In this document: positions 17,081 through 26,542 of the stretch, piece after piece | Numbering within the stretch: position 1 is the first letter of the stretch | Layout of the letters: every line of letters begins with the position of its first letter | The notes under the pieces: generated by a model | What the model was told of the DNA's origin: nothing | Database searches by the model: none | What the model saw: only the letters and a program-made list of their open reading frames with translations | Translations under genes and position numbers: made by a program | Assembly: GCA_947311115.1 (NCBI GenBank) | Contig: CAMZKE010000044.1 | Location: 1 to 42,094 of the forward strand | DNA: 42,094 bases | Source: an uncultured Bacteroidales bacterium | GTDB lineage: Bacteria; Bacteroidota; Bacteroidia; Bacteroidales; JAFGXI01 | Direction: 5' to 3'

Positions 17081-18448
17081 ATGAAAAAACAAGTATTTAC
17101 CATATTATTTTTTGTTACTTATATTTTAAACTATGCACAAGTTACAGTTAAACTTGAATTGCAAAACAACAAATATAAACAAGCATATTTTTGTTCGGTT
17201 AATGGAAGTAAAATAAAAGTTATTTCAGAATCAGCATTTAAAAACAATAATTTAATATTTCAATTTACTGATATAGATTTAGGCTTATATGAAATATTAT
17301 TTCCTGATAATAAAGAAATAAATATTGTTATCGGTTCAGATAAAAACATCTTTTTAAAAGCAAATTATAACACTCTTCCCAATAATATTGAGGTTTTATC
17401 AGGCAATGAAAATAAAACATATTATGATTTTATAAAATTCAGAAAATCACAAATCTATTTATTAAACAAACTAACTAAATCGTTAAAAAAGAGTAATCAA
17501 TCAAGCGAGCGAATAGGCTTTTATAAAGGAGTAAGTACATATAAAATTCAGCATTTTGCCGATAGTTTATATGCGGTTGATACATCGTTGTTTGTTGCAA
17601 AATTAATAAAGTCGCAGGTAATACCCGATTTAAACTTGTATAGTATAAAACATTTTAAAGAAGCTCAAAAATATAAATATGATATAGAATTTTTGATGCT
17701 TCATTTTTTTGATAATATAGATTTTTCTGATGAAAACTTAATACACACTGACATTCTTTATAGAACAATAAAATCGTATATCGGGAAAATAGTTTTACCC
17801 AGAAACGAAACAGGTTTTAATTATGCTAACGATTTTATTATAGGCAAGATACATAATCAAAAGGTGAAAAATGCCGTTGTTTATGAGTTGTTAAAAATAT
17901 ACGAAAAATCAAGACTTGAAACAGTATATTTAAAATTGTATAATGATTATATTAAGAGTAACAAAGTTATGTTACAACAAAGTGATTTAGCCGAGTTTCA
18001 GCAAAAAAACAGAATAATTAAAAAAACAAAACAGGGTTTAAAAGCTGTAAATTTTACATATATCGACAATGCAAAAAAAACATATAAGTTACAGGAGCTA
18101 AAATCAAACTTTAATGTGTTGGTTTTCTATAAACACAGCACTAATAATATAAAAAGTACTATTAAACAACTAAACGACATTTATAAAAATTATCATAAAA
18201 ATGGAGTTAATATTATAGCAATATCTTTAGATTCTGATTTTGATGTGTGGAATAAGTTTTTACAAAAAAACAAAATAAATTTCCCTAACTATTTAATAAA
18301 AAAAGACCAAATTAAAATAGTTAACGAAAGCTATAATACATGGTCGCTTCCTTCTATTTATATAATAAACAAAGAGCTTACTATTACAGCAAAGCCAATA
18401 AATGTTGATTATGTTAAAAAAGAATGTGAAAAAGTATTTGAAAACTAA
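17081..18448 (+). CDS. TlpA-like thioredoxin-fold envelope protein lacking the CxxC
   Basis: The 455-residue product has a signal peptide (about 1-19, ending NYAQ). Its N-terminal part resembles the DUF4369-type domain that precedes many Bacteroidota TlpA-like disulfide reductases. The C-terminal thioredoxin fold (about 325-455) is recognisable from VLVFYKHSTNNIKS, NGVNIIAISLD and the SLPSIYIIN cis-proline segment. Where active members have WCxxC, this protein reads STNNI (353-357), so it has lost both redox cysteines. It should therefore bind rather than reduce substrates. It ends 11 bp before the promoter box of the large T9SS cargo gene. A link between the two is possible but unproven. Confidence 0.72.
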   Translation: MKKQVFTILFFVTYILNYAQVTVKLELQNNKYKQAYFCSVNGSKIKVISESAFKNNNLIFQFTDIDLGLYEILFPDNKEINIVIGSDKNIFLKANYNTLPNNIEVLSGNENKTYYDFIKFRKSQIYLLNKLTKSLKKSNQSSERIGFYKGVSTYKIQHFADSLYAVDTSLFVAKLIKSQVIPDLNLYSIKHFKEAQKYKYDIEFLMLHFFDNIDFSDENLIHTDILYRTIKSYIGKIVLPRNETGFNYANDFIIGKIHNQKVKNAVVYELLKIYEKSRLETVYLKLYNDYIKSNKVMLQQSDLAEFQQKNRIIKKTKQGLKAVNFTYIDNAKKTYKLQELKSNFNVLVFYKHSTNNIKSTIKQLNDIYKNYHKNGVNIIAISLDSDFDVWNKFLQKNKINFPNYLIKKDQIKIVNESYNTWSLPSIYIINKELTITAKPINVDYVKKECEKVFEN

Positions 18449-18459
18449 GTGATTTTACG

Positions 18460-18467
18460 TATATTTG
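18460..18467 (+). promoter_or_regulatory. Promoter of the T9SS cargo gene, -7 box
   Basis: TATATTTG matches TAnnTTTG exactly, 16 nt before the ATG at 18484. Confidence 0.55.
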
Positions 18468-18483
18468 TATCACCTACTTAGTA

Positions 18484-21400
18484 ATGAGAAAACTTATATA
18501 TAAAATTATTCTGGCACTTTTGGTGTTTTCGGGTTTTTATTCATATTCGCAAAACACTGTAATCCATGATGTGCCTTGGCATTCCGATACAATTGGAGTA
18601 TGGGGGTCGGGTTCTACTGCATGGAGTATAAACAGAGTAGATACCCTTGCCGATGTTACTGTTGGTCCATATTCCGACCAATATTCTGCTGTTTATAATA
18701 TTCCTTTTCCTATTAGCGATTCGGTTGGTGTTATTTTTGACTACGGAGCTTACGCAGATTTACAGCTAATTTTTGCAATGACAGGCTGGGACGGTGGAGC
18801 ATCAAAAATTAATTATCCTACAAGAATAACTATGGATTTCCCGCCAAACGGTTCGTTCCAAAACGGAAGTTGGGAAACAATTCCGTCTGAATATAGAGAA
18901 CAAGATACTATTGTTCATCCTTCTACAGATTACGATAATTGGGATATTTATGCAGATTGGCCTGATGCAGGTAGAATAGAACTTTTCCTTAATATGGATG
19001 TTGAGGCTCATGCCGATTTAATTTATTCTGACCCAACAGACCCATTTAATATTACATGGGATACACTGCATGTTTTCGATCCTATTGATATTCATCTAGA
19101 CACCTTTGATATATTTTTAGCTGATTTGGTTAATAATGAATATGTTATTCCTTGGGTTGACTATCATACCGACCCAATTACAGGACTTACTGTTATTGAC
19201 TCTGTGTATTTCTTACACGATTCTATTGGTTGGCCAATGCAGTTCCCCGCAATTTTTTACGATTTAATTGGTATTAGTGGTGATATTTCAATTCCAAATA
19301 TTCAGAACTATGTTAAATGGATTGAAAACGAGCAACGCCTTTATACGTGGGGTAGCGATGAGTATATGCACATTAATTTAGATATAGTAAAATTTGTTCA
19401 GGTTACCACTCACTATTTATCTAATATACCGTCTTTTCAGGGGTTGGCAGCTGTTAGTCAGGCTCTTGAATACGAAGAAGGTGATACGAGTATTTACATT
19501 TTTACTGACCCAATATCAGGCGAAGACTTTACGGCAGATTTAACTTGGGATTTAATTGATGCTGAGTTGATGTTCACAAACTCTATGAACCAAACTCTTA
19601 GCTTTGAAGATAACCAAGAATATACATTTTTTGGCATACCTATTCCACCTGACCATTATCCTAATGTGTGGAATGTTTTTGAATTTCCTTTTGATGTAGA
19701 TTATAAAGTTTTAGATACTCTTGGTGTTGAAATAGAAGCTGGAACTACCGATAGTATAAGGTTTTGTGCCGATTATGACTTGCAATTACGATTACCTTGC
19801 AACGACCTCGATACACTTCCTGTAACAATAACTCATACAATAGACCCTTGGTTTACTAATATGGTTAGAGATAGTATAGATGTAGATTTTTATTTAAAGG
19901 TGTTAGAAATTGCATACAGTATTGGAACACCTTCAAATCCTGTAATATCCGGTAATTATTTATTGTTTGAAGACACATTTAACCTTGGAACTTTTGCAGG
20001 GCCACCTCTATTTGGTCCACCACTATTTATGCCTTGGCAAATTGATGGTTTCTTTATTGATACTACTTTTGTTCCTGATGTAAATATTGTACCCGATAAT
20101 AACCCGTTAAGCGATTCAATTTATTTTTCTGATGTGCTTTGTTATGGTACAACTACAGGAACGGCAACAATTGTTGGTATTGGTGGTGTCCAGCCATATA
20201 CTTATATTTGGGAAGATACAGCAGGGATTGTAATATCAACAAACTCGACAATAAATAATATTGGAATAGGAGATTATTATGTTACTATTACCGATGATAA
20301 TGGCTGTCAAATAGAAGATTCGTTATCAATAATAAACACAAATACCGAAATAGTTGTTTCTCACAACGTAACAGATGTATTATGTTTTGGCGATAGCACA
20401 GGTGTGATAACCGAAAATGTTTCAGGTGGAACTCCGGGCTATCAATATACTTGGAACAATAATGCTCCTAATTCATCAACAATTACAGGTTTAAATGCTA
20501 ATACTTATTATTTAACCGTTACCGATAATGTTGGGTGCGTAGCTCTTGATACAATTGAAATAATTAACCTAAATCCGCCTCTTGTAATAACAACTCTTGC
20601 TACCAACAATATTACTTGCTATAGTGGAAACGATGGCTTAATTGACATTGATGTAACAGGAGGTGTTGCAAATTATTCATACTGGTGGTCAAACGGTCTA
20701 AACACTCAAGATGCTGTTGATGTAATAGCAGATACATTTACTGTTATAGTTACCGATAATGTTGGTTGTACAATTTCAGATACATGGGAATTAACTCAAC
20801 CTGATGAAATAATTATAAATAGTCAGTTCCAAAATGTGAGTTGCTATGGTGGAAATAATGCGGCAATACAAGTTGATGTAACCGGAGGTGTTGCAAATTA
20901 TACATATACTTGGCAAACAAGCAATGGTTCAGGGCTTGTTGCAGGACAACAAAATCAAACAGATTTAACAATTGGTACATATAATTTAACTGTTACTGAT
21001 GCCAATAATTGCACAAAAACTGAAACCTGGACAATTACTCAACCTGATGTTTTACAAATAATTACAGATAATACTCAAAATATAACCTGTTTTGGTGGTA
21101 ACGATGGGCAAATTAATATTAGTGTTATAGGAGGTGTTGGTTCTTACGTTTATAATTGGCAAACTGTTGATGGTGGAGGTTTAGAACAAGCACAACAAGA
21201 TCAGCCGAATTTAATAATAGGCACGTACAATTTAACTGTAACAGATGGTAATAATTGCACCATATCCGATAATTGGACTTTAATTCAACCTCCACTACTT
21301 GAAGTATTCACAAACCCAATAAATATAAGTTGTTTTGGTGAAACTGATGGCGAAATTAGTATAAGTACAAACGGAGGAGTGCCTCCATATACTTATAATT

Positions 21401-22797
21401 GGGAAACAAATAACGGAACAGGATTGGTTAATACAGACCAAAATCAATCAGATTTAACCGCAGGAACATATTATTTAACAGTAACCGATTCGCATAATTG
21501 CACAAACCTAAACGAAATAGAGGTTATTGAGCCAAATAAGTTGATAATAAGTGTTACCGAAAATCAAACAATTTGTAAAAACTCTTCTGCAACTGTTACC
21601 ATAAGTGCAATTGGTGGCACACCACCTTACTCATATTATTGGAATAATATTTTATCAAATTACCAGATAAATGTTAGTCCTATTTCTGATACAACAATAA
21701 TAGCATCGGTTATCGATTCAAGAGGTTGCGTAAGTAATACAGAAAGTACTACAATAAGCATTGCAAAAGATGTTCAGCTATCTTTATCACAAAATTTAGA
21801 CGAAGTTTGTGCCGGTGATGAAGTTGCTATTAACGCAGATATTACAGGAGGCGTTCAACCTTATGTATTAACCGATAATTTAGGAAATACATTAACACAG
21901 CCAATTATTTATGTGCCGGAACAAACAGGCTATTATAATATTACAGTTTCTGATGCCTGTAATTTAAAAAGCTCTGACGAAGTTTATATAACAGTTAATC
22001 AGTCTCCTAATATAAGCATTAGTGCTGATAAAAATTCAGGCTGTAGTCCATTGCTTGTAAATTTTGTAAATAACAGTACATCAACAACCGATACGTATAT
22101 TTGGAATTTTGGTGATAATATTACATCTACATTTAGTAACCCATTACACGTTTACAAACAATCCGGCACTTTTAATGTAGAGTTAACAGCAATTTCTGAC
22201 AAAGGTTGCGTTACAAATAAAACATTAACAAACTACATTAACGTATGGCCTAATCCAAATGCAAAATTTGAATATTTGCCGTTAGTTCCAACATTTATAA
22301 ATTCTAATGTTTCGTTTACTAATTTATCAGAGGGTGCTAGTGCTTATTTATGGAGTTTTGGCGATGGAGCAACATCTAATTTGGTAAATCCAAACCATAC
22401 ATATGGTTCATCGGGAACTTATTTGGTTAATTTGGTTGCTTTATCATCGTATGGTTGTAAAGATACAGTATTGTATTCTATTGAAGTTAAAGATGGTATG
22501 ACATTTTATGCTCCAACAGCTTTCTCACCTGACCACGATGATATAAATAACGATTTTTATATTTTAGGTACCGGAATACAGGAAGATGGATTTGTATTAA
22601 CTGTTTATGACAGATGGGGCGAAATTGTTTGGCAAACAACAAAGTATAACGCAGATACAAAAATGTCTGCCAAATGGAATGGCGTAGCTAAAGATAATTC
22701 GGTAGTAGAATCAGGCGTATATAAATGGCTGGTTAATTATAAAGATATAAATGGCATATCTCACGAAGAATCGGGTAATGTAACCGTTATTAAATAA
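18484..22797 (+). CDS. T9SS type B cargo protein with SprB-like repeats and PKD domains
   Basis: This 1437-residue cell-surface or secreted protein starts with a signal peptide (about 1-22, ending YSYSQ). A unique region follows to about residue 540. Then come six Cys-containing SprB-like repeats starting near 549, 630, 708, 782, 864 and 946, each reading roughly CxGxxxGxIxxxVxGGxxxYxYxW. Two more divergent repeats start near 1027 and 1106, then two PKD domains (about 1176-1255 and 1256-1335, with YIWNFGD and YLWSFGDGA). The last 90 or so residues are a gliding-motility-type sorting domain (FYAPTAFSPDHDDINNDFY, VYDRWGEIVW, GVYKW). That domain directs export through the type IX secretion system. 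The repeats suggest an adhesin. The N-terminal ligand, if any, is unknown. Confidence 0.9.
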   Translation: MRKLIYKIILALLVFSGFYSYSQNTVIHDVPWHSDTIGVWGSGSTAWSINRVDTLADVTVGPYSDQYSAVYNIPFPISDSVGVIFDYGAYADLQLIFAMTGWDGGASKINYPTRITMDFPPNGSFQNGSWETIPSEYREQDTIVHPSTDYDNWDIYADWPDAGRIELFLNMDVEAHADLIYSDPTDPFNITWDTLHVFDPIDIHLDTFDIFLADLVNNEYVIPWVDYHTDPITGLTVIDSVYFLHDSIGWPMQFPAIFYDLIGISGDISIPNIQNYVKWIENEQRLYTWGSDEYMHINLDIVKFVQVTTHYLSNIPSFQGLAAVSQALEYEEGDTSIYIFTDPISGEDFTADLTWDLIDAELMFTNSMNQTLSFEDNQEYTFFGIPIPPDHYPNVWNVFEFPFDVDYKVLDTLGVEIEAGTTDSIRFCADYDLQLRLPCNDLDTLPVTITHTIDPWFTNMVRDSIDVDFYLKVLEIAYSIGTPSNPVISGNYLLFEDTFNLGTFAGPPLFGPPLFMPWQIDGFFIDTTFVPDVNIVPDNNPLSDSIYFSDVLCYGTTTGTATIVGIGGVQPYTYIWEDTAGIVISTNSTINNIGIGDYYVTITDDNGCQIEDSLSIINTNTEIVVSHNVTDVLCFGDSTGVITENVSGGTPGYQYTWNNNAPNSSTITGLNANTYYLTVTDNVGCVALDTIEIINLNPPLVITTLATNNITCYSGNDGLIDIDVTGGVANYSYWWSNGLNTQDAVDVIADTFTVIVTDNVGCTISDTWELTQPDEIIINSQFQNVSCYGGNNAAIQVDVTGGVANYTYTWQTSNGSGLVAGQQNQTDLTIGTYNLTVTDANNCTKTETWTITQPDVLQIITDNTQNITCFGGNDGQINISVIGGVGSYVYNWQTVDGGGLEQAQQDQPNLIIGTYNLTVTDGNNCTISDNWTLIQPPLLEVFTNPINISCFGETDGEISISTNGGVPPYTYNWETNNGTGLVNTDQNQSDLTAGTYYLTVTDSHNCTNLNEIEVIEPNKLIISVTENQTICKNSSATVTISAIGGTPPYSYYWNNILSNYQINVSPISDTTIIASVIDSRGCVSNTESTTISIAKDVQLSLSQNLDEVCAGDEVAINADITGGVQPYVLTDNLGNTLTQPIIYVPEQTGYYNITVSDACNLKSSDEVYITVNQSPNISISADKNSGCSPLLVNFVNNSTSTTDTYIWNFGDNITSTFSNPLHVYKQSGTFNVELTAISDKGCVTNKTLTNYINVWPNPNAKFEYLPLVPTFINSNVSFTNLSEGASAYLWSFGDGATSNLVNPNHTYGSSGTYLVNLVALSSYGCKDTVLYSIEVKDGMTFYAPTAFSPDHDDINNDFYILGTGIQEDGFVLTVYDRWGEIVWQTTKYNADTKMSAKWNGVAKDNSVVESGVYKWLVNYKDINGISHEESGNVTVIK

Positions 22798-22849
22798 AAT
22801 TATATAATAAAAATATAATATTTTATTAAGCTCAGTATAAAATAATAAG

Positions 22850-22857
22850 TATCTTTA
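22850..22857 (+). promoter_or_regulatory. Possible promoter of the urea transporter-M23 gene
   Basis: TATCTTTA matches TAnnTTTG except for the last base, 19 nt before the ATG at 22877. Confidence 0.35.
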
Positions 22858-22876
22858 AAATCTCTTTAAAATACTT

Positions 22877-25057
22877 ATGAATAGCAAGCAAAAATTAATT
22901 AATACAAAAAATGCAGTGTTAAATTCTTATTCTCAGATTTTCTTTTCTGATAATAAATTATTTGCAGTGTTGTTATTAATAGTTTCGTTTATCGATTTTT
23001 ACGCAGGAATTTCAGGATTAATTGCTTTACTTTCATCAATATTTGTGGCTGATTTCTTAGGATTTAACAAAACTAAAATTATTTCCGGTGTTTATGGTTT
23101 TAATCCTTTAATGGTTGGTTTGGGCTTAGGTATTTATTTTCAATTTTCGTTAGTATTAATTCTAATAGTGATAATTGTTTCAATTTTTACATTATTTTTA
23201 AATATTGCTTTAGAAGGCGTAATTGGTAAATATTATCTGCCGTACTTAAGTATTCCATTTTTAATATCTATATGGGTAATTACACTGGCAGGGCAAGAGT
23301 TTTCATCAATGGGAGTTAGCGAGCGAGGCATTTATTTACTTAACGATTTATATTCGATAGGAGGCGATTGGCTTGTTAATAGTTATAATTTCTTTAACGA
23401 TTTACCTATATATACATCAGTAAAAACCTATTTTATTTCGTTAGGTGCAATATTTTTTCAATATAATTTACTTGCAGGTATATTAATTGCCATTGGTATA
23501 ATTTTCGTTTCACGAATCTCGTTTATTTTGTCTGTTTTGGGTTTTTTTTCGGCCTTTGTTTTTTACCGAATAATAGGTTCCGATATTTCAAATGTAACAT
23601 ATAGTTATATAGGGTTCAATTATATATTAACATCAATTGCGTTAGGTGGATTTTTTTTAATACCAAGTAAGAAAACATATTTTTGGGTTGTTTTATTAAT
23701 TCCTCTTGTTGCAATTTTAACAATAAGTTTAAGTAAGATTTTTGGAGTTTTTGGTCTGTCAATTTTTTCTTTGCCGTTTAATATTACTGTTTTGTTATTT
23801 TTATATATCTTAAAATTAAGAATTAAGCCGGATAAAGAATTAACAGAGGTTGTAGTTCAGCAAAATTCGCCGGAGAAAAATTTATATTCCTTTTTAAATT
23901 ATGATAATAGATTTAGCAATTTGTTAAATAACGTACCGGTTAGGTTGCCTTTTTGGGGAGAATGGACTGTTTCGCAAGGACATAATGGAGAGCATACACA
24001 TAAAGATGAGTGGAGGCATGCTTGGGATTTTATTATTACCGATATTCATAATGAGCAACATCAAAATACGGGAGAGAAATTACAAGATTATTATTGTTAT
24101 GATAAAGCTGTATTATCGCCATTTAATGGTTATGTGGTTGAAATTGAAGATGGAGTTGAAGATAACAAAATAGGTGAGAAAAACCTTGATAAAAATTGGG
24201 GGAATACAATTATTATTAAGTACTCTGAATATTTATATGCAAAACTATCTCACTTAAAAGTAGGTAGTTTTTTGGTTGAAAAGGGCGATTATGTTACAAG
24301 TGGTCAAATACTGGCAAATTGTGGCAGTTCAGGTAATTCGCCTGTTCCTCATTTGCATTTTCAGTTACAAACAACTCCTTATATTGGCTCAAAAACTTTG
24401 GAATATCCAATATCATATTTCTTACTTAAAAACGCAGATAAGCCCGAACTTAAATCGTTTAAAATCCCGAAAAAAGATGATATTGTTTATAATTTAGAAA
24501 AAAATGACATAATTGAAAATGCATATAATTTTATAGCAGGTCAAGATATTTATTTTAAAAATAATACTGAAAGTAATAGTATAATAGTTGGTAAATGGAG
24601 TGTTGTTGCTGATATTTATAATAATCAATATTTATATTGTAAGAAAACAAACTCTTATGCTTATTTTACAAAAGATGATAATTTCTTTTATTTTAATAAT
24701 TTTGTAGGCGATAAAAATTCGTTACTGTATTATTTTTATTTAGCAAATTATAAAGTCAATTTTGGCTTCCTCAAAGATTTAAAAATAACAGACTCTATAA
24801 ATCCGCAAACTTTGTTTCCTAAATATAAAATGGTTTTTCAAGATGTAATTGCACCTTTTTATATTTATCTTAAAGCTAATTATAAACTAAAGTATATATC
24901 ATTAGATAGCGATTTTACATCTTCAACAATAGAATTAAATTCCGAGATTATTAAGCAAGGTAAATTGTTGTATCAATTTAAAATAGAAATAAACGAAAAA
25001 GGAATATCAAAATTTGTTGTAATAAAAGATGAGGAAGAGTGTGTTTTTAATAATTAA
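22877..25057 (+). CDS. Urea transporter-like membrane domain fused to M23 peptidase
   Basis: The 726-residue product has three parts. Residues about 20-315 form a polytopic membrane domain that resembles bacterial urea transporters: NSYSQIFFSDN at 16-26 and the helix-entry motif GVYGFNPLMVGLGLG at 71-85 are characteristic. Residues about 355-525 are an M23 metallopeptidase (LytM-like) domain. Its zinc-ligand candidates H381 and D384 lie in HAWDF, and H492 and H494 in HLHFQ, so the active site looks intact. Residues about 540-726 have no family I recognise. M23 enzymes usually cut peptidoglycan peptides. No urease or nickel-transport gene is nearby, so the transported solute is inferred from the fold alone. 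Confidence 0.82.
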   Translation: MNSKQKLINTKNAVLNSYSQIFFSDNKLFAVLLLIVSFIDFYAGISGLIALLSSIFVADFLGFNKTKIISGVYGFNPLMVGLGLGIYFQFSLVLILIVIIVSIFTLFLNIALEGVIGKYYLPYLSIPFLISIWVITLAGQEFSSMGVSERGIYLLNDLYSIGGDWLVNSYNFFNDLPIYTSVKTYFISLGAIFFQYNLLAGILIAIGIIFVSRISFILSVLGFFSAFVFYRIIGSDISNVTYSYIGFNYILTSIALGGFFLIPSKKTYFWVVLLIPLVAILTISLSKIFGVFGLSIFSLPFNITVLLFLYILKLRIKPDKELTEVVVQQNSPEKNLYSFLNYDNRFSNLLNNVPVRLPFWGEWTVSQGHNGEHTHKDEWRHAWDFIITDIHNEQHQNTGEKLQDYYCYDKAVLSPFNGYVVEIEDGVEDNKIGEKNLDKNWGNTIIIKYSEYLYAKLSHLKVGSFLVEKGDYVTSGQILANCGSSGNSPVPHLHFQLQTTPYIGSKTLEYPISYFLLKNADKPELKSFKIPKKDDIVYNLEKNDIIENAYNFIAGQDIYFKNNTESNSIIVGKWSVVADIYNNQYLYCKKTNSYAYFTKDDNFFYFNNFVGDKNSLLYYFYLANYKVNFGFLKDLKITDSINPQTLFPKYKMVFQDVIAPFYIYLKANYKLKYISLDSDFTSSTIELNSEIIKQGKLLYQFKIEINEKGISKFVVIKDEEECVFNN

Positions 25058-25085
25058 TGGCATTAATTTATTCTGAAAATTCCGT

Positions 25086-25697
25086 TTAATTTAGCTCGCC
25101 TTTTCCTTCACGAATAATTTGTATATCGCCATCAGAGCAATCAACAACAGTTGATGGTGTATTATCGCCATATCCTCCATCAATAACTATATCTACTTTG
25201 TCAGCATAATTATCGTAAATTAGTTCAGGGTCTGTAGTGTATTCAATTATTTCATCATTGTCGTAAACAGAGGTGGTAAGTATTGGGTTGCCAAGTTCTT
25301 TAACTATTTCAAGAATAATATTATTGTCAGGTATTCTAATTCCGACAGTTTTTTTGTTGTTTTTAAACAATTTAGGTACTTGACTGTTTGCTTTTAAAAT
25401 AAAAGTAAATGCACCCGGTAAATTTCTTTTTAATACTTTAAAAATAGGCGTGTTTATTGCTAAGGTATATGACGATAAATGGCTTAAATCGTGGCAAATA
25501 AAAGAGAAATGAGCTTTCTTTATATTCAAGCCTTTTATTTGAGCTACTCGCTCAACAGCTTTTGGGTTAGTAATATCGCATCCTAAACCGTAAACAGTGT
25601 CGGTAGGGTAAATAATTACACCTCCTTTTTTTAAAACATCAACAATTTTTTTTATTTGTCGTGAATCAGGATTATCATTATATAATTTTATTAGCAT
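25086..25697 (-). CDS. Sua5/YciO/YrdC/YwlC-family protein
   Basis: The 203-residue product has the YrdC fold: GGVIIYPTDTVYGLGCD (25-41), the LPGAFTFILK core near residue 92, and VGIRIPDN near 118. Members of this family make threonylcarbamoyl-AMP for the tRNA t6A modification (TsaC/Sua5), and a sister group, YciO, is less well defined. The segment KGLNIKKAHFSFICHDLSHL, in place of a canonical KGRP-type loop, leans toward the YciO-like branch, so I give no gene symbol. It lies downstream of the aldolase gene but beyond its terminator, and is convergent with the urea transporter gene. Confidence 0.85.
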   Translation of the reverse strand: MLIKLYNDNPDSRQIKKIVDVLKKGGVIIYPTDTVYGLGCDITNPKAVERVAQIKGLNIKKAHFSFICHDLSHLSSYTLAINTPIFKVLKRNLPGAFTFILKANSQVPKLFKNNKKTVGIRIPDNNIILEIVKELGNPILTTSVYDNDEIIEYTTDPELIYDNYADKVDIVIDGGYGDNTPSTVVDCSDGDIQIIREGKGELN

Positions 25698-25714
25698 GGC
25701 GTTTGTATTTCAAT

Positions 25715-25755
25715 AAAAAAGCCCTTAAAGTTAATAAAATTAACAATAAGGACTT
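25715..25755 (-). terminator. Terminator after the transaldolase-like gene
   Basis: On the minus strand AGTCCTTA pairs with TAAGGGCT around an inner TTAAT/ATTAA stem, followed by a run of six T. It lies between the aldolase stop and the YrdC-family start. Confidence 0.75.
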
Positions 25756-25780
25756 GTATTTTCAATATGCTGTTAAACAA

Positions 25781-26440
25781 TTATTTTTTTGCAGCTTTTG
25801 CGTGGTCTGCAAGAAATTGAGCTAAGCCAATATCTGTTAAAGGGTGTTTTAATAAACCTTTAATTGCTGAAAGTGGGCAAGTTGCAACATCTGCACCTGC
25901 TTCTAAACACTTAATTATGTGCATTGTATGACGTATTGATGCAGCTAAAACCTCTGTTTCAAAACCGTAGTAGTTAAAGAAGTCAACAATTTGTTTTATC
26001 AATTCAACACCATCAGTAGAGTTATCATCTAAACGACCAATAAATGGTGAAACATATGTAGCACCTGCTTTTGCTGCTAAAAGAGCTTGACCTGCCGAGA
26101 AAATTAAAGTACAGTTTGTGCGAATATTTTTACTTGATAAGTATTTTATTGCTTTAATACCATTTTCGGTTACTGGTACTTTTACAACAATTTGAGGGTG
26201 TAAAGCTGCAAGTATTTCACCTTCTTTAATCATTCCTTCGTAATCGGTAGAAATTACTTCTGCACTAACATCACCTTCAACAATTTCACAAATTGCCTTA
26301 TAATGATTTATTACATTTTCTTCGCCACTAATACCTTCTTTTGCCATTAAAGATGGATTTGTTGTAACCCCATCAAGGATTCCCATAGCTTGAGCTTCTT
26401 TTATTTGCTCTAAATTTGCTGTATCAATAAAAAATTTCAT
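25781..26440 (-). CDS. Fructose-6-phosphate aldolase/transaldolase-like
   Basis: The 219-residue product is a short transaldolase (TalC/FSA subfamily). It shows [13 protein letters not shown] (4-16), [13 protein letters not shown] (24-36) and the Schiff-base lysine K87 in VVKVPV. It also has [20 protein letters not shown] (about 107-126) and the SPFIGRLDD phosphate-binding region. The short length separates it from classical TalB-type enzymes. It may act as transaldolase in the pentose phosphate pathway or as a fructose-6-phosphate aldolase; the sequence alone does not decide. It is monocistronic, with a minus-strand -7 box 17 nt upstream and a terminator downstream. Confidence 0.92.
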   Translation of the reverse strand: MKFFIDTANLEQIKEAQAMGILDGVTTNPSLMAKEGISGEENVINHYKAICEIVEGDVSAEVISTDYEGMIKEGEILAALHPQIVVKVPVTENGIKAIKYLSSKNIRTNCTLIFSAGQALLAAKAGATYVSPFIGRLDDNSTDGVELIKQIVDFFNYYGFETEVLAASIRHTMHIIKCLEAGADVATCPLSAIKGLLKHPLTDIGLAQFLADHAKAAKK

Positions 26441-26457
26441 AGAATTATTTTTTTTTG

Positions 26458-26465
26458 CAAAAGTA
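26458..26465 (-). promoter_or_regulatory. Promoter of the transaldolase-like gene, -7 box
   Basis: On the minus strand the sequence is TACTTTTG, matching TAnnTTTG, 17 nt upstream of the ATG at 26440. Confidence 0.5.
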
Positions 26466-26498
26466 CAATAATAAGTTGAAAGTTTATCAATAATTTTC

Positions 26499-26524
26499 TT
26501 TGTCTTTATTTATTCATATCTTTA
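26499..26524 (+). promoter_or_regulatory. Possible promoter of the DUF5723-like gene
   Basis: TTTG (26499-26502) and TATCTTTA (26517-26524) resemble the -33 and -7 elements. The 14-nt spacing is shorter than usual and the last base deviates. Confidence 0.35.
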
Positions 26525-26542
26525 TTAAAAATTTAAAATAAA

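Noticed and set aside
22877-25057. Urea utilisation cluster
   Set aside because: No urease subunit, accessory or nickel-transport gene is found on either side; only the transporter-like domain points to urea.
25086-25697. Firm assignment as tsaC
   Set aside because: The loop after the nucleotide-binding motif looks more like YciO-type members, so only the family is named.
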